Below the pieces are notes generated by a model that saw only the letters and a list, made by a program, of their open reading frames with translations, was not told the origin of the DNA and did not search any database. Shown here in pieces: positions 46,214-55,545 of a stretch of 64,000 nucleotides of DNA; positions within the stretch are counted from its first letter, which is position 1; each line of letters begins with the position of its first letter. The DNA comes from Lachnospiraceae bacterium (lineage in GTDB: Bacteria; Bacillota; Clostridia; Lachnospirales; Lachnospiraceae): contig VSNM01000016.1 in NCBI GenBank assembly GCA_009774245.1, forward strand, positions 4,070 through 68,069, given 5' to 3'. The position numbers were made by a program, and so were the translations under genes.

Positions 46214-46777
46214 ATGCAAAAACTTTATCTTGATTCCTTCAAGGAGCTAAAGGTCACACACAATCTCGTCCTTTGCGGGCTGATGGCGGCGCTGGCGGTC
46301 GTGCTCAACTACACCACCTCCATCTATATCACGCCCAATATCCGTATCGGCTTCTCGGGGCTTCCAAACCGCGTCGTGGAATACCTGTTTGGCCCGTGGG
46401 TAGGAGCTGTCTTTGGCGCCATGCTTGATATTCTGAAATACCTGTTAAAACCGGACGGCGGCGCTTTCTTCTTCGGCTACACGTTCAACGTCATGGCGGC
46501 CGGCGTGATCTACGGTTTCATCCTGTATAGAAAACCTGTCAGGATCTGGCGCATTTTGATCGCGGAATTTCTGACAAAGGCAATCGTAAACTGCGGTCTG
46601 AACACCTTATGGCTCGCTCTCCTGAATGGAAATGCCTTTATGGCGATCCTGCCCGCGCGCGTAATCAAAAACATTATCATGCTGCCAATCGACACCGCGA
46701 TCCTGTTTTTCACACTCACCTTTGTCGCAAAGCTCATGAATATGCCTGAATTTCGCAGATACCGGCGCGAAAAATAA
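46214..46777 (+). CDS. folT: Folate-family ECF transporter S component
   Basis: A 187-residue membrane protein with about six membrane segments. The FolT pattern is visible: AALAVVLNYTTSIYITPNIRIGFSGLPN, then FGPWVGAVFGAMLDILKYLLKPDGGAFFFGY. It binds folate and works with the shared EcfAA'T module encoded elsewhere. AAAGGAGG precedes the start and a THF riboswitch precedes the gene, so uptake is controlled by folate supply. Confidence 0.95.
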   Translation: MQKLYLDSFKELKVTHNLVLCGLMAALAVVLNYTTSIYITPNIRIGFSGLPNRVVEYLFGPWVGAVFGAMLDILKYLLKPDGGAFFFGYTFNVMAAGVIYGFILYRKPVRIWRILIAEFLTKAIVNCGLNTLWLALLNGNAFMAILPARVIKNIIMLPIDTAILFFTLTFVAKLMNMPEFRRYRREK

Positions 46778-46890
46778 CGTTTTCCTTTTTTTGCCGAACA
46801 CAAATTAAGTCTTTTTTCGCACAAAAAAATGTGCTAGAATATGTGTATAACACTCGTAAAAATGACTTTTCAAGCGGAAGGGATACATAT

Positions 46891-47793
46891 ATGAACTGTA
46901 ATGACAACCATATTATTTTTGATGAACTGAAATCTCTGGTAGACCGCTCAGCGCTGATCTGGCTGACCATCATGGCGGGAGCGGCCCTCATGATTGGTCT
47001 GCTCTGCCTTGCCGGCGCACTGCCAACAGCAGCGCTATGGTCTTTGGTCTGGCTGGTTCCGACAGTGCCTGCACTGTGGCTTGTCGTATGCCGCTATCAC
47101 AAAAAAGCAAGGACGCTTGCGCAGAAACAGCAGATTTCCATCATGGCATATCATGCCAGACAGGTATTGGGACAGCTGTTGCCACAGGTTCCGGACACAA
47201 TGATCTCCGACAGCCGGATCAAAATGCGCTATCTGGCACGCCATGGCATTGACATCGACGCCGCCATGACAAGACTGGGACAAAACACAGAAAAATATAA
47301 TGAACTGGCAATGGCGTTCCTGAAAATCAGTGATAAATATGAGGATACCCTCTACGATCTGATGCAGCGCGACACCCTGATGCAGTATGGGGCTTATGCT
47401 CACGTCCTGAGAGTCAGAGCAAATGAGCTGGGGATTGTCAACCTCACAGATACCGCATTTTTCCATGAGATGGAAGCCTATGCCGGCGATCTGGATACCA
47501 TCCGCAACAATTGGAAAAAGCTTTCCTTTGAGCTCGATGAGGCCTATAGCATCCTGAGCGAATATGTGAAGTCGCTTGATCTGAAAGACGACGCCATCGA
47601 CAAGGACGGAAATCATATGTCCTTCAGGAAATGGGGAGAGCAGCTCCAGAAGGCGTTCGAGGCACTTGAGACCTATGACACCCAGAAAGCCAGAACGATC
47701 TTAAACGAGCTCGTCCGATTTCCCATTGACTCCGATATCACCCAGGCATTAAAAGGCATCCTGTCAAACATTGATGAGATGATGGCAGTCTGA
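46891..47793 (+). CDS. Hypothetical protein with two N-terminal membrane segments
   Basis: About 300 residues. Two adjacent hydrophobic segments (WLTIMAGAALMIGLLCLAGA and LWSLVWLVPTVPALWLVV) are followed by a helical cytoplasmic domain. I do not recognise it. ATG 46891 with GGAAGGG upstream is chosen over the longer frame. It lies 113 nt after folT. It converges with a lipoprotein gene, leaving 15 nt. Confidence 0.75.
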   Translation: MNCNDNHIIFDELKSLVDRSALIWLTIMAGAALMIGLLCLAGALPTAALWSLVWLVPTVPALWLVVCRYHKKARTLAQKQQISIMAYHARQVLGQLLPQVPDTMISDSRIKMRYLARHGIDIDAAMTRLGQNTEKYNELAMAFLKISDKYEDTLYDLMQRDTLMQYGAYAHVLRVRANELGIVNLTDTAFFHEMEAYAGDLDTIRNNWKKLSFELDEAYSILSEYVKSLDLKDDAIDKDGNHMSFRKWGEQLQKAFEALETYDTQKARTILNELVRFPIDSDITQALKGILSNIDEMMAV

Positions 47794-47808
47794 TACATAA
47801 TTGACATA

Positions 47809-48465
47809 CTATTCCCCGTCAAACAAGGCCTTCTCCAGCCCTGCAATGTCATCTGCATTTGGCGTGTACACATTGTTGACAAGCTCAATCCGCACTGTCA
47901 TGGAAGCAGGTGTATCATACTGCACCTGTGCAAGCACTGTCTCCATGCTGCTCTTGAACTCATTGTATACCGCTGCCACCATCTCCTCCTCCGCAGGCGG
48001 TTCTGATGCGTTTGCCCATTCCTCCATCATGGCCGCCACATTGTCCTCATGCTGCGCCAGGGCCGGCTTAAAAATGTTCATCTTTTCATAAGTCACCGTC
48101 ACTGTATAGGAGCCGTCGCTCTGCTTCTCCGCCCCATCCACCGTGTACCGGACTTTCCCCAGCATATCCATATAAATCTGGCGAAATTCCTCCCTGTACT
48201 CATCGGACACGCCCAATCTGCTACAGAACACGCCTAATCCTGTATCAATCCCCTGCTCATAAAGCGTCTGTGCCTCCTCCTCCGTTCCCAGCTTCATCTC
48301 TACAAACGCCTTCGAATCATTCTTATAAGAGGCGTCCAAAAGCGCCTGCAGATATGTCTTAACACTCTTATCTGAAGTACAGCCGCTGACCGTGCCGATC
48401 ATCAGCACACTAATCAGCAGACACAAGATTTTCGTTATATGCTTCTTTATATTTGTATTTCCCAT
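47809..48465 (-). CDS. Hypothetical lipoprotein (DUF5105-like)
   Basis: About 218 residues. A signal peptide with lipobox (MIGTVSGCTSD) leads to a helical-then-strand domain (VKTYLQALLDASYKND ... YTVTVTYEKMNI). Resembles small Firmicutes lipoproteins of the DUF5105 type; function unknown. GGAGAAGG precedes ATG 48465. Confidence 0.75.
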   Translation of the reverse strand: MGNTNIKKHITKILCLLISVLMIGTVSGCTSDKSVKTYLQALLDASYKNDSKAFVEMKLGTEEEAQTLYEQGIDTGLGVFCSRLGVSDEYREEFRQIYMDMLGKVRYTVDGAEKQSDGSYTVTVTYEKMNIFKPALAQHEDNVAAMMEEWANASEPPAEEEMVAAVYNEFKSSMETVLAQVQYDTPASMTVRIELVNNVYTPNADDIAGLEKALFDGE

Positions 48466-48509
48466 TTCCTTCTCCACTACCCGCACACGTTGATGTGCAC
48501 AAGAAAGCC

Positions 48510-48545
48510 AGAACGCATATCCCGCTCAGTTGAGATATGCGTTCT
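48510..48545. terminator. Terminator after glycogen phosphorylase
   Basis: AGAACGCATATC faces GATATGCGTTCT around 12 nt, a perfect 12-bp stem lying 23 nt beyond the glgP stop on the minus strand. Confidence 0.7.
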
Positions 48546-48568
48546 GTATATTTCTTAATCGTTCCTTA

Positions 48569-51022
48569 CTACTCCAGCTCCACTTTGTCAAGATGCCAGA
48601 TCTCATCCACATACTGCTGGATGGTTCTGTCCGAAGTGAATTTGCCAACCTTTGCCACATTGAGCATGGCGCTCTTTGCCCATCCGGTCTTATCCTTATA
48701 AGCCTTCTCCACACGCTTCTGCGCATCCGCATATGCATGGAAATCCTTCAGGATAAAGTAGCGGTCAGCCTTGTCCGTGTCAAGTGTATTGAGCAGGGAA
48801 TTATACAGACTTCTGAAAAGTTCCCTGTCATCCGCGTAAGTGCCGTCCACCAGCTGGTCGACCACCTTTTTGATATCTGCATCGCTGTTGTAGATATCCA
48901 TCGGATTGTAGCCGCCGTTGTTCTCATAATTAATGACTTCGTCCGAGCTCAGTCCAAAGATAAACGCATGCTCCATGCCAACTTCCTCGACAATCTCCAC
49001 ATTGGCGCCATCCATCGTGCCGAGTGTCAAAGCGCCGTTGAGCATGAACTTCATGTTGCCTGTGCCGCTCGCCTCCTTGGAAGCCGTGGATATCTGCTCG
49101 GAGATATCGGCCGCCGCAAAGATCAGCTCCGCGTTGGATACCCTGTAATCCTCGATAAATACCACCTTGATGCGGTTCTTGACGATCGGATCGTTGTTTA
49201 CCTTATCCGCGACTGCATTGATCAGCTTGATCGTCAGCTTCGCGTTCTTGTATCCAGCCGCCGCCTTCGCGCCAAAGATAAATGTCCTCGGATAAAACTC
49301 CATACTCGGATTTGCCTTCAATTCATTATACAGGTGCATCACATGAAGAATGTTGAGCAGCTGTCTCTTGTACTCATGCAGTCTCTTCACCTGCACATCA
49401 TAAATAGAATCCGGGTCCACCACAATGCCGTTGTGCTCCTTGATATATTTCGCCAGACGCACCTTGTTCTTGCGCTTGATCTCCATGAACTCCTTCTGAG
49501 CCACAGGATCATCCGCATACTTTGCGATGCCGTCAATCACAGGAAGATCCACGATCCAGTCCTCGCCAACCTTGTCTGTCACCCAGTCTGCAAGCAGCGG
49601 ATTTGCGTGGAGGAGGAAACGTCTCTGCGTGATACCGTTTGTCTTGTTGTTGAACTTCTGAGGATACATCTCATAGAAGTCTTTCAATTCCTGATTCTTG
49701 AGAATCTCTGTGTGCAACCGCGCCACACCGTTCACGCTGTAACCCGCCACGATTGCCAGATGCGCCATCTTCACCTGACCATCCGCAATGATCGCCATCT
49801 TCTTAATCTTGTCGGCCGGTTCCGGATATCTGTTCACGATGTCAAGAAGGAACCTGCGGTTGATCTCCTCAATAATCTGATAGATTCTCGGAAGAAGTCT
49901 CTGGAACAGGTCCACCGGCCACTTCTCGAGCGCCTCCGCCATGATGGTATGGTTGGTGTATGCGCAGGTTCTCGTCGTAATCAGCCATGCCTCGTCCCAT
50001 TCCAGGTGATAATCGTCGAGCAGTATCCGCATCAGCTCCGCGATCGCCACTGTCGGATGCGTATCGTTTAGCTGGAAAGTCACTTTCTCATAAAATTTGT
50101 GTATATTGTCATGCTTGGACATATACTTCTCAATCGCGGTCTGCACGGAGGCTGAGATAAAGAAATACTGCTGTTTTAAGCGAAGCTCCTTGCCGGAAAT
50201 ATGGTTGTCATTTGGATAAAGCACCTCGACAATATTTCTGGCGAGGTTCGTCTGCTCCACCGCCTTCTGGTAATCGCCCTTGTCAAAGGAGTCAAGGCTG
50301 AAGCAGTCCATCGGCTCCGCATCCCAGATTCTCAGCGTATTGACGATGCCGTTTCCATATCCTACAACCGGAAGGTCATAAGGCACAGCCTTGACAGACT
50401 GATAATTCTCCTGATACCAGATCAGTCTGCCGTCCTCCTCCCGGCAGGCCACGTTGCCCCCGAACTTGATCACCTTCGTGTACTCAGGACGCCTTAATTC
50501 AAACGGGTTTCCGTCCCTGAGCCAGTCATCTGGCACCTCCCTCTGAAATCCGTCCCGGATCTGCTGCTTGAACATGCCGTAGCGATAGCGGATGCCACAG
50601 CCGTACGCGGAATAGCCAAGTGTTGCAAGCGAATCAAGGAAACATGCTGCAAGCCGTCCCAGACCGCCATTTCCAAGCGCTGCGTCCGGCTCCTGATCCT
50701 CGATCACATTGATATCCAGTCCGAGCTCCTCCAAAGCCTCCGAAAATTCCTTGTATGCCATCAGGTTGATCATGTTGTTGCCAAGCGCCCGTCCCATCAA
50801 AAATTCCATGGACATATAGTACACTGTCTTGGGATCTTTCTCCTCGTAAGCCTCCTGTGTCTTGAGCCAGTGATCTACGATATTATCCTTCACAGCAAAG
50901 GCTACCGCCTGGAAAATCTGCTGTTCTGTAGCTTCCTCCAAAGTCTTTCTGTACAGTGTCTTTACATTGTACAGCACGCTTCTCTTAAACATTTCTTTGT
51001 CAATAATTGGCTTTTTTGGCAT
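48569..51022 (-). CDS. glgP: Glycogen/starch phosphorylase
   Basis: About 817 residues, the normal length. It releases glucose-1-phosphate from alpha-1,4-glucans in the cytoplasm. Recognisable parts: EFLMGRALGNNMINL, GNGGLGRLAACFLDSLATLG, NKTNGITQRR and, near the end, EASGTGNMKFMLNGALTLGT, which carries the pyridoxal-phosphate lysine. The start at ATG 51022 with AGGAGAG upstream is preferred; the frame extends to 51118. It is single, without other glg genes in view. Confidence 0.97.
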   Translation of the reverse strand: MPKKPIIDKEMFKRSVLYNVKTLYRKTLEEATEQQIFQAVAFAVKDNIVDHWLKTQEAYEEKDPKTVYYMSMEFLMGRALGNNMINLMAYKEFSEALEELGLDINVIEDQEPDAALGNGGLGRLAACFLDSLATLGYSAYGCGIRYRYGMFKQQIRDGFQREVPDDWLRDGNPFELRRPEYTKVIKFGGNVACREEDGRLIWYQENYQSVKAVPYDLPVVGYGNGIVNTLRIWDAEPMDCFSLDSFDKGDYQKAVEQTNLARNIVEVLYPNDNHISGKELRLKQQYFFISASVQTAIEKYMSKHDNIHKFYEKVTFQLNDTHPTVAIAELMRILLDDYHLEWDEAWLITTRTCAYTNHTIMAEALEKWPVDLFQRLLPRIYQIIEEINRRFLLDIVNRYPEPADKIKKMAIIADGQVKMAHLAIVAGYSVNGVARLHTEILKNQELKDFYEMYPQKFNNKTNGITQRRFLLHANPLLADWVTDKVGEDWIVDLPVIDGIAKYADDPVAQKEFMEIKRKNKVRLAKYIKEHNGIVVDPDSIYDVQVKRLHEYKRQLLNILHVMHLYNELKANPSMEFYPRTFIFGAKAAAGYKNAKLTIKLINAVADKVNNDPIVKNRIKVVFIEDYRVSNAELIFAAADISEQISTASKEASGTGNMKFMLNGALTLGTMDGANVEIVEEVGMEHAFIFGLSSDEVINYENNGGYNPMDIYNSDADIKKVVDQLVDGTYADDRELFRSLYNSLLNTLDTDKADRYFILKDFHAYADAQKRVEKAYKDKTGWAKSAMLNVAKVGKFTSDRTIQQYVDEIWHLDKVELE

Positions 51023-51184
51023 TTCGTTTTCTCTCCTTTTGTCCTGTGCCCCGTTTCTTAAAAGTTTGAACACGTAATTTTTTAGGTTGCTGCTGTTTTT
51101 AAATAATTCTGCTTTCATTCTTCCTATTATAGCATACTATGTCAAATCTTTAAATAATTAATTCATTAATTTGGCATTTTTTTC

Positions 51185-51328
51185 GTTACTATTCACGGCC
51201 AAGGGCCGCTCATAGTAACGATTCGGGGCGATATTCAGAGTTTTGCTTCGCAAAAATCGCCCCTCACTCCTGAATCATGTCCTCACGGAATGCGCAGTTC
51301 AGCGCATTCCTGCCCCGTGAATAGTAAC
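51185..51328. repeat. 144-bp composite inverted-repeat element ending inside a CDS
   Basis: The ends GTTACTATTCACGG and CCGTGAATAGTAAC are inverted. Inside lie three further hairpins: GGCC..GGCC with ATAGTAAC (51185-51219), GGGGCGAT with ATCGCCCC closing TTTTGC/GCAAAA (51225-51263), and GGAATGCGC..GCGCATTCC (51288-51311). The right end forms the last nine codons of the neighbouring gene. The terminal GTTACnATTCAC is shared with the elements at 13313 and 14799. Confidence 0.75.
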
Positions 51329-52504
51329 TTTTTCATTTTCCTGCTGTTCAAGCTCTTTGGCCTCCTTTTCCTTCTCGTCCGCGAGCTCCTCCGCCTTTTT
51401 CTGTGCATCGTCATCATCTGTGCCAGATACAACGTCATTTCGCTTGTCGAGCTCCTCCTGCACCTTCTTCTCGAGCTCCTCGGACGCTCTGTCGAGTGTA
51501 TCCTGCGACACCTCGTTCAGCGCTGCCGCCGCACCCGCGTCAAGTATCGTCTGCTTCGCCCTGTCCACGCCGTCAAGCGGATTGACCGTGATATGCCGCT
51601 GCTCCAGCTCCTTCGCATCCTGTATCTCCTGATGTCCTTTTCTTCTCAGGTCCATCATCTCTCCATAATTTGACGACATCAGCTGACCTGCTCTCTGAAT
51701 ATGCTCAGACATCAGCTGATTGCGCTCATCCTCACTGAGATTCTCCCTGACAGACGCCTCCGCCGCCAGATCAAGCTCCGCATGTATCTCATGCATCATC
51801 GCACCTGCCTCGGCAAGCCTGCCATACCCGCTGTCATACATATCATCGATCATGCCCTTTGCCGCAAGCTCGCGCCTTGCCGCGGAAACGCCGAGCGCTG
51901 ACGCGGACTCCTGAAAACGGTCTACTGCGCCGCCCTGCCCATTCTCTGTATCCGCCGTGTCACTCCGGTCGCCCGAGCCTTCCGTGCGCTCCTCCTCGTC
52001 CTTTTCCTCAAGTGTCTTTAACAGCAGATACAGGTCTTCATTTCTCCTGTCGATCTCCTCCTGTCCCATGGATGCGCCCGCTGCATTAGCCGCCGCTTCC
52101 TCGCTCCGCCGCTTATTTTCCTCCTCCTGCTGCGCCTTTAAGTCAAGCAGACGATTCAATGCCTCCTGCTTATTCGCGATCGTTTCCTTATCTTCACCCG
52201 CGCTGGAGGAACTCCTAATCGCACTCATCAGACCGGAAATCTCACTGAGCGTGTCAGCCTGCTCGCTCCTGCTCATCTCCTCCTCTTTCTGCTGCCGGAG
52301 CAGAATCCTCTCCGCACCAGCCGCCGTAAAGCTCTTTGGCTCCGCTGCATTCATCTGCCGGCTCAATTTCCTGCCTTCGCGCGAGATCGTCACCCTGCAC
52401 TGCGCTCCAAATACGCTCTCTGTATTTGTCTTTGCCACGTCCGCACGGAGCGGAGCGTTCACCTTATAAAATCCATTCGCCATCCCTACCGCATTGATCT
52501 GCAT
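51299..52504 (-). CDS. Hypothetical coiled-coil protein
   Basis: About 401 residues, extremely rich in Glu, Ala, Gln, Lys and Asp, without signal or membrane segment. Long coiled coils are expected (EALNRLLDLKAQQEEENKRR; EELEKKVQEELDKRNDVV). I do not recognise a family. GGAGGG lies 7 nt before ATG 52504. The last residues (VTIHGAGMR) are encoded by the right end of an inverted-repeat element, so the original C-terminus may have been replaced. It lies directly after pncB on the same strand (122-nt gap). Confidence 0.7.
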   Translation of the reverse strand: MQINAVGMANGFYKVNAPLRADVAKTNTESVFGAQCRVTISREGRKLSRQMNAAEPKSFTAAGAERILLRQQKEEEMSRSEQADTLSEISGLMSAIRSSSSAGEDKETIANKQEALNRLLDLKAQQEEENKRRSEEAAANAAGASMGQEEIDRRNEDLYLLLKTLEEKDEEERTEGSGDRSDTADTENGQGGAVDRFQESASALGVSAARRELAAKGMIDDMYDSGYGRLAEAGAMMHEIHAELDLAAEASVRENLSEDERNQLMSEHIQRAGQLMSSNYGEMMDLRRKGHQEIQDAKELEQRHITVNPLDGVDRAKQTILDAGAAAALNEVSQDTLDRASEELEKKVQEELDKRNDVVSGTDDDDAQKKAEELADEKEKEAKELEQQENEKVTIHGAGMR

Positions 52505-52626
52505 AAATCCACCCTCCTGGTATATCGCCTCATGCAGCACCCGGTTCATGAGCGGCTGCACTGACATCCCTGTTTTTGTAACAAAAAAGTATCTTAATCT
52601 ATATATCGACAGATAAAACGCCATAT

Positions 52627-54108
52627 TTAACCAACAGTCTTTCCTTTTTCATGCAAAAGTCCCATTTTGAGTTCATAGTAATCCGGCGTCATATCCATAT
52701 AGTGCACATGCGGATTGTTAAACCGCTGCTCCTCCTCCCAGATCTCCTCGCCGAGCTGTCTCTTGACATATGCCCTGATCTCCTCCAGTGTCGGGAGCTC
52801 GCACACCCTTTTGCCATTTTCAAACACCTTTATCTGCAGGGGCTTTGCCGTACAGTTTACAAATTTCAGATTTCTCCACGGCATCTGCGGATCGACAAAC
52901 CGAAACTCACCGCTCATATCAATCTCCTCGTCCGCCTTCGCGATCAGATCGGCCTTCGCCTTTCCATTCTGGTCATAAATCCGGTACACCTTTTTCAGCC
53001 CCGGATTTGTGATCTTTTCCACCGTGCCGGATATCTTGATGCGCGGCACAAATACGCCGCCCTGCTCGACCGCCGCGATCTTGTACACCGCCCCCAGAAG
53101 CGCCAGCGTGTCGTCGGAATAATCGCTCGTAGCACCCGTGATCAGCCGCTCGCCCACACCGTAACCATCGATACATGCCTTCTGTATATTTAAGGAAGAA
53201 ATCGTGTGCTCGTCAAGACTGTTTGACACGATGATCTTACAGTCTGTCAGCCCCTCCTCGTCCAGCATTTTCCTGACCTTCGACGACTGGTACGCGAGAT
53301 CTCCGCTGTCAATGCGAATCCCTTTGAGCCGCTTCCCCATGGGCTCAAGTACCTCGTGCGCCACGCGGATGGCGTTCGGTATCCCTGACTGAATCGTGTC
53401 GTAGGTGTCAACCAGCAGCACTGTATTATCCGGATAATTGACCGCATAATTTTTGAACGCCTCATACTCATCCTCATAGTACATCACCCAACTGTGCGCC
53501 ATCGTGCCGCTCACGGGAATGCCAAACATCTGTCCCGCAAGCACAGTCGCCGTCCCCGCCGCGCCACCGATATACGATGCGCGCGCGCCGTACACCGCCG
53601 CGTCCATATTGTGCGCGCGCCGCGCGCCGAAGTCCGACACCATCTTCCCCTCCGCTGCACGCACAATGCGCGCCGTCTTGGTCGCCACAAGCGACTGGTG
53701 GTTGATCTGCGTCAGAATCGCGGTCTCGACAAGCTGCGCGTCGATCAGGGGCGCCACCACAGTGAGGACCGGCTCATTGGGATACATGATCGTTCCCTCC
53801 GGAAAAGCATAGATGTCCCCCTGAAACCGAAATTCCTTCAGATAATCCAGAAAGGCGTCCGTAAACGTGTTCAGCGAGCGCAGGTACGCGATGTCCTCGT
53901 CCGAGAAATGCAGATTCTCCACGTACTCCACGATCTGTTCCAGCCCCGCAAAGATGGTAAATCCTCCCCTGTCAGGATTTTTCCTGTAAAACACGTCAAA
54001 CGCCACCCTCGTCTCCATATCTCCGTCATTGAAATAACCGTTTGCCATCGTCAGCTCGTACAAGTCCATGACCATGGTCAAATTCCTTTGATCCGCCTGC
54101 TTCATCAT
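52627..54108 (-). CDS. pncB: Nicotinate phosphoribosyltransferase
   Basis: A 493-residue enzyme joining nicotinate and PRPP to make nicotinate mononucleotide for NAD salvage. Family blocks: MDLYELTMANGYF near the start, VVAPLIDAQLVETAIL, DFGARRAHNMDAAVYGARASYIGG, VLLVDTYDT, and GIRIDSGDLAYQS. AGGACA precedes two adjacent ATG codons. Length is normal. Confidence 0.96.
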   Translation of the reverse strand: MMKQADQRNLTMVMDLYELTMANGYFNDGDMETRVAFDVFYRKNPDRGGFTIFAGLEQIVEYVENLHFSDEDIAYLRSLNTFTDAFLDYLKEFRFQGDIYAFPEGTIMYPNEPVLTVVAPLIDAQLVETAILTQINHQSLVATKTARIVRAAEGKMVSDFGARRAHNMDAAVYGARASYIGGAAGTATVLAGQMFGIPVSGTMAHSWVMYYEDEYEAFKNYAVNYPDNTVLLVDTYDTIQSGIPNAIRVAHEVLEPMGKRLKGIRIDSGDLAYQSSKVRKMLDEEGLTDCKIIVSNSLDEHTISSLNIQKACIDGYGVGERLITGATSDYSDDTLALLGAVYKIAAVEQGGVFVPRIKISGTVEKITNPGLKKVYRIYDQNGKAKADLIAKADEEIDMSGEFRFVDPQMPWRNLKFVNCTAKPLQIKVFENGKRVCELPTLEEIRAYVKRQLGEEIWEEEQRFNNPHVHYMDMTPDYYELKMGLLHEKGKTVG

Positions 54109-54253
54109 ATCGGTATGTCCTTTCTTAAATTTATATTTTCGTTTCTATATTTTTTATACATTGAGTTGTCTCTATCATATTCCTTTTTCATATCAATTGG
54201 CAAGAAATTTTCCTGAAATTCTTGAAATTGTGTCACTTTTTTTATCTTTTTTA

Positions 54254-54282
54254 TTGCACCGCAAATCTGAATGTGATATGCT
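54254..54282 (+). promoter_or_regulatory. Promoter of flagellin gene
   Basis: TTGCAC (54254-54259), 17-nt spacer, TATGCT (54277-54282), about 67 nt before the flagellin start. A sigma-A type; no clear sigma-28 site is visible. Confidence 0.5.
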
Positions 54283-54348
54283 AAATTTGTAAAAGAAGGT
54301 ATTTATATCCAATTATCAATTATGATTTACAGGAAAGGGGGAATATTG

Positions 54349-55500
54349 ATGCGAATTTCTTCTATGTCTTATTTGACAAGACAGAATAACCGCAATTTGA
54401 GTCGTTCCTTTCAGAAGCTTTCCAGTGGAAAACGGATTAATTCCGCTGCCGACGACGCCGCAGGGCTCGCGATTGCACAGAAACTTCTGAAACAGACAAA
54501 CGGCTTAAATGCAGGAGTATACAATGCACGTACCTCGCAAAATATGCTGAATGTAGCGGAAGGCGCGATGGGTTCTGTGACAGATATGCTCCAGCGCGTG
54601 AACGAGCTCAGTATTCAGGCAGCCAATGGAACAAACTCCTCATCGGACAGAGGCGCCATTCAGGCGGAGATCGATCAGCTCACACAGGAGATCGACCGCG
54701 TATCGGCAACCACCAAGTTTAACGAGTCCTACCTGTTAAAGGGCGGTGCCGGCAAAAATTCAATTCCGGTGAGCGCTCGCGACGCCGGTATCACAGGAAC
54801 CCTGACGCAGGACGCCACGAAAGCCACATTCACGATGGACGCCCTAAAGATCGGGGATTCGATCAAGATCGGCGGCATAGGCTACACGATCGGTGACAAG
54901 GACGATGAGACGAATCCCAACGTGATCACAGCGGATACAGCGTACTCCAGGATTCAGGAACAGCTGGCAGCCGCAAGCAGTGTCGGCGCCACGACAGCCG
55001 CGACTGTCTCAGCAGGCACCGTTGATCCCAACGATCCGTCAAAAGTGCGGTTTGAGATCAGCAAGGGCAGCGTGGAGCAGTCAAACAGCTTCTCCACATC
55101 TCTGCATGTGGGTGCTGAATCGGATATGGCAAACAAGATTTCAGTTAATATCGACGCGCTGAACGCAGCAGGAATCGGCATCTATGGCCTGAACGTAGCC
55201 GACAAGACCGGCATGGCAGCCACCAATGCCATCGACGCCATATCAGATGCCCTGGCAAAGGTGTCTGCACAGCGCTCGTCGCTGGGCGCAGCGTCCAACA
55301 GGTTAGATCACTCCATCGCTTACGGCAACAACGCGATCTATAACCTGACGGCATCACACAGCCGTATCGCGGATACGGATTACGGCAAAGGCGTGACGGA
55401 CCTCAAGAAAAATCAGCTTCTGAATACTTACAGCATCATGATGCAGCGCAAGTACATGGAGAATCAGAGCGGACGCGTAAAACAGTTTTTTAATATGTAA
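54349..55500 (+). CDS. Flagellin
   Basis: About 383 residues. The N-terminal D0/D1 region is classical (SSGKRINSAADDAAGLAIAQ, then NVAEGAMGSVTDMLQRVNEL). A variable surface region spans about residues 140-270. The C-terminal coil (LGAASNRLDHSIAYGNNAI ... RIADTDYG) is present, but the final stretch, QRKYMENQSGRVKQFFNM, departs from the usual LQANQQPQ ending. The start at ATG 54349 has AAAGGGGG upstream. It is a stand-alone gene with its own promoter and terminator, far from other flagellar genes in this window. Confidence 0.95.
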   Translation: MRISSMSYLTRQNNRNLSRSFQKLSSGKRINSAADDAAGLAIAQKLLKQTNGLNAGVYNARTSQNMLNVAEGAMGSVTDMLQRVNELSIQAANGTNSSSDRGAIQAEIDQLTQEIDRVSATTKFNESYLLKGGAGKNSIPVSARDAGITGTLTQDATKATFTMDALKIGDSIKIGGIGYTIGDKDDETNPNVITADTAYSRIQEQLAAASSVGATTAATVSAGTVDPNDPSKVRFEISKGSVEQSNSFSTSLHVGAESDMANKISVNIDALNAAGIGIYGLNVADKTGMAATNAIDAISDALAKVSAQRSSLGAASNRLDHSIAYGNNAIYNLTASHSRIADTDYGKGVTDLKKNQLLNTYSIMMQRKYMENQSGRVKQFFNM

Positions 55501-55505
55501 TTACT

Positions 55506-55535
55506 AAAAAAGGAACCTGAAAAGGTTCCTTTTTT
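55506..55535. terminator. Bidirectional terminator
   Basis: AAAAAAGGAACCT faces AGGTTCCTTTTTT around four bases, with T-runs on both strands. It ends flagellin on plus and glycerol kinase on minus. Confidence 0.88.
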
Positions 55536-55545
55536 AGGTTCTTTT

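Noticed and set aside
48530..50071. A 513-codon open frame on the plus strand
   Set aside because: It is antisense to the well-supported glycogen phosphorylase gene and its product has no family-like features.
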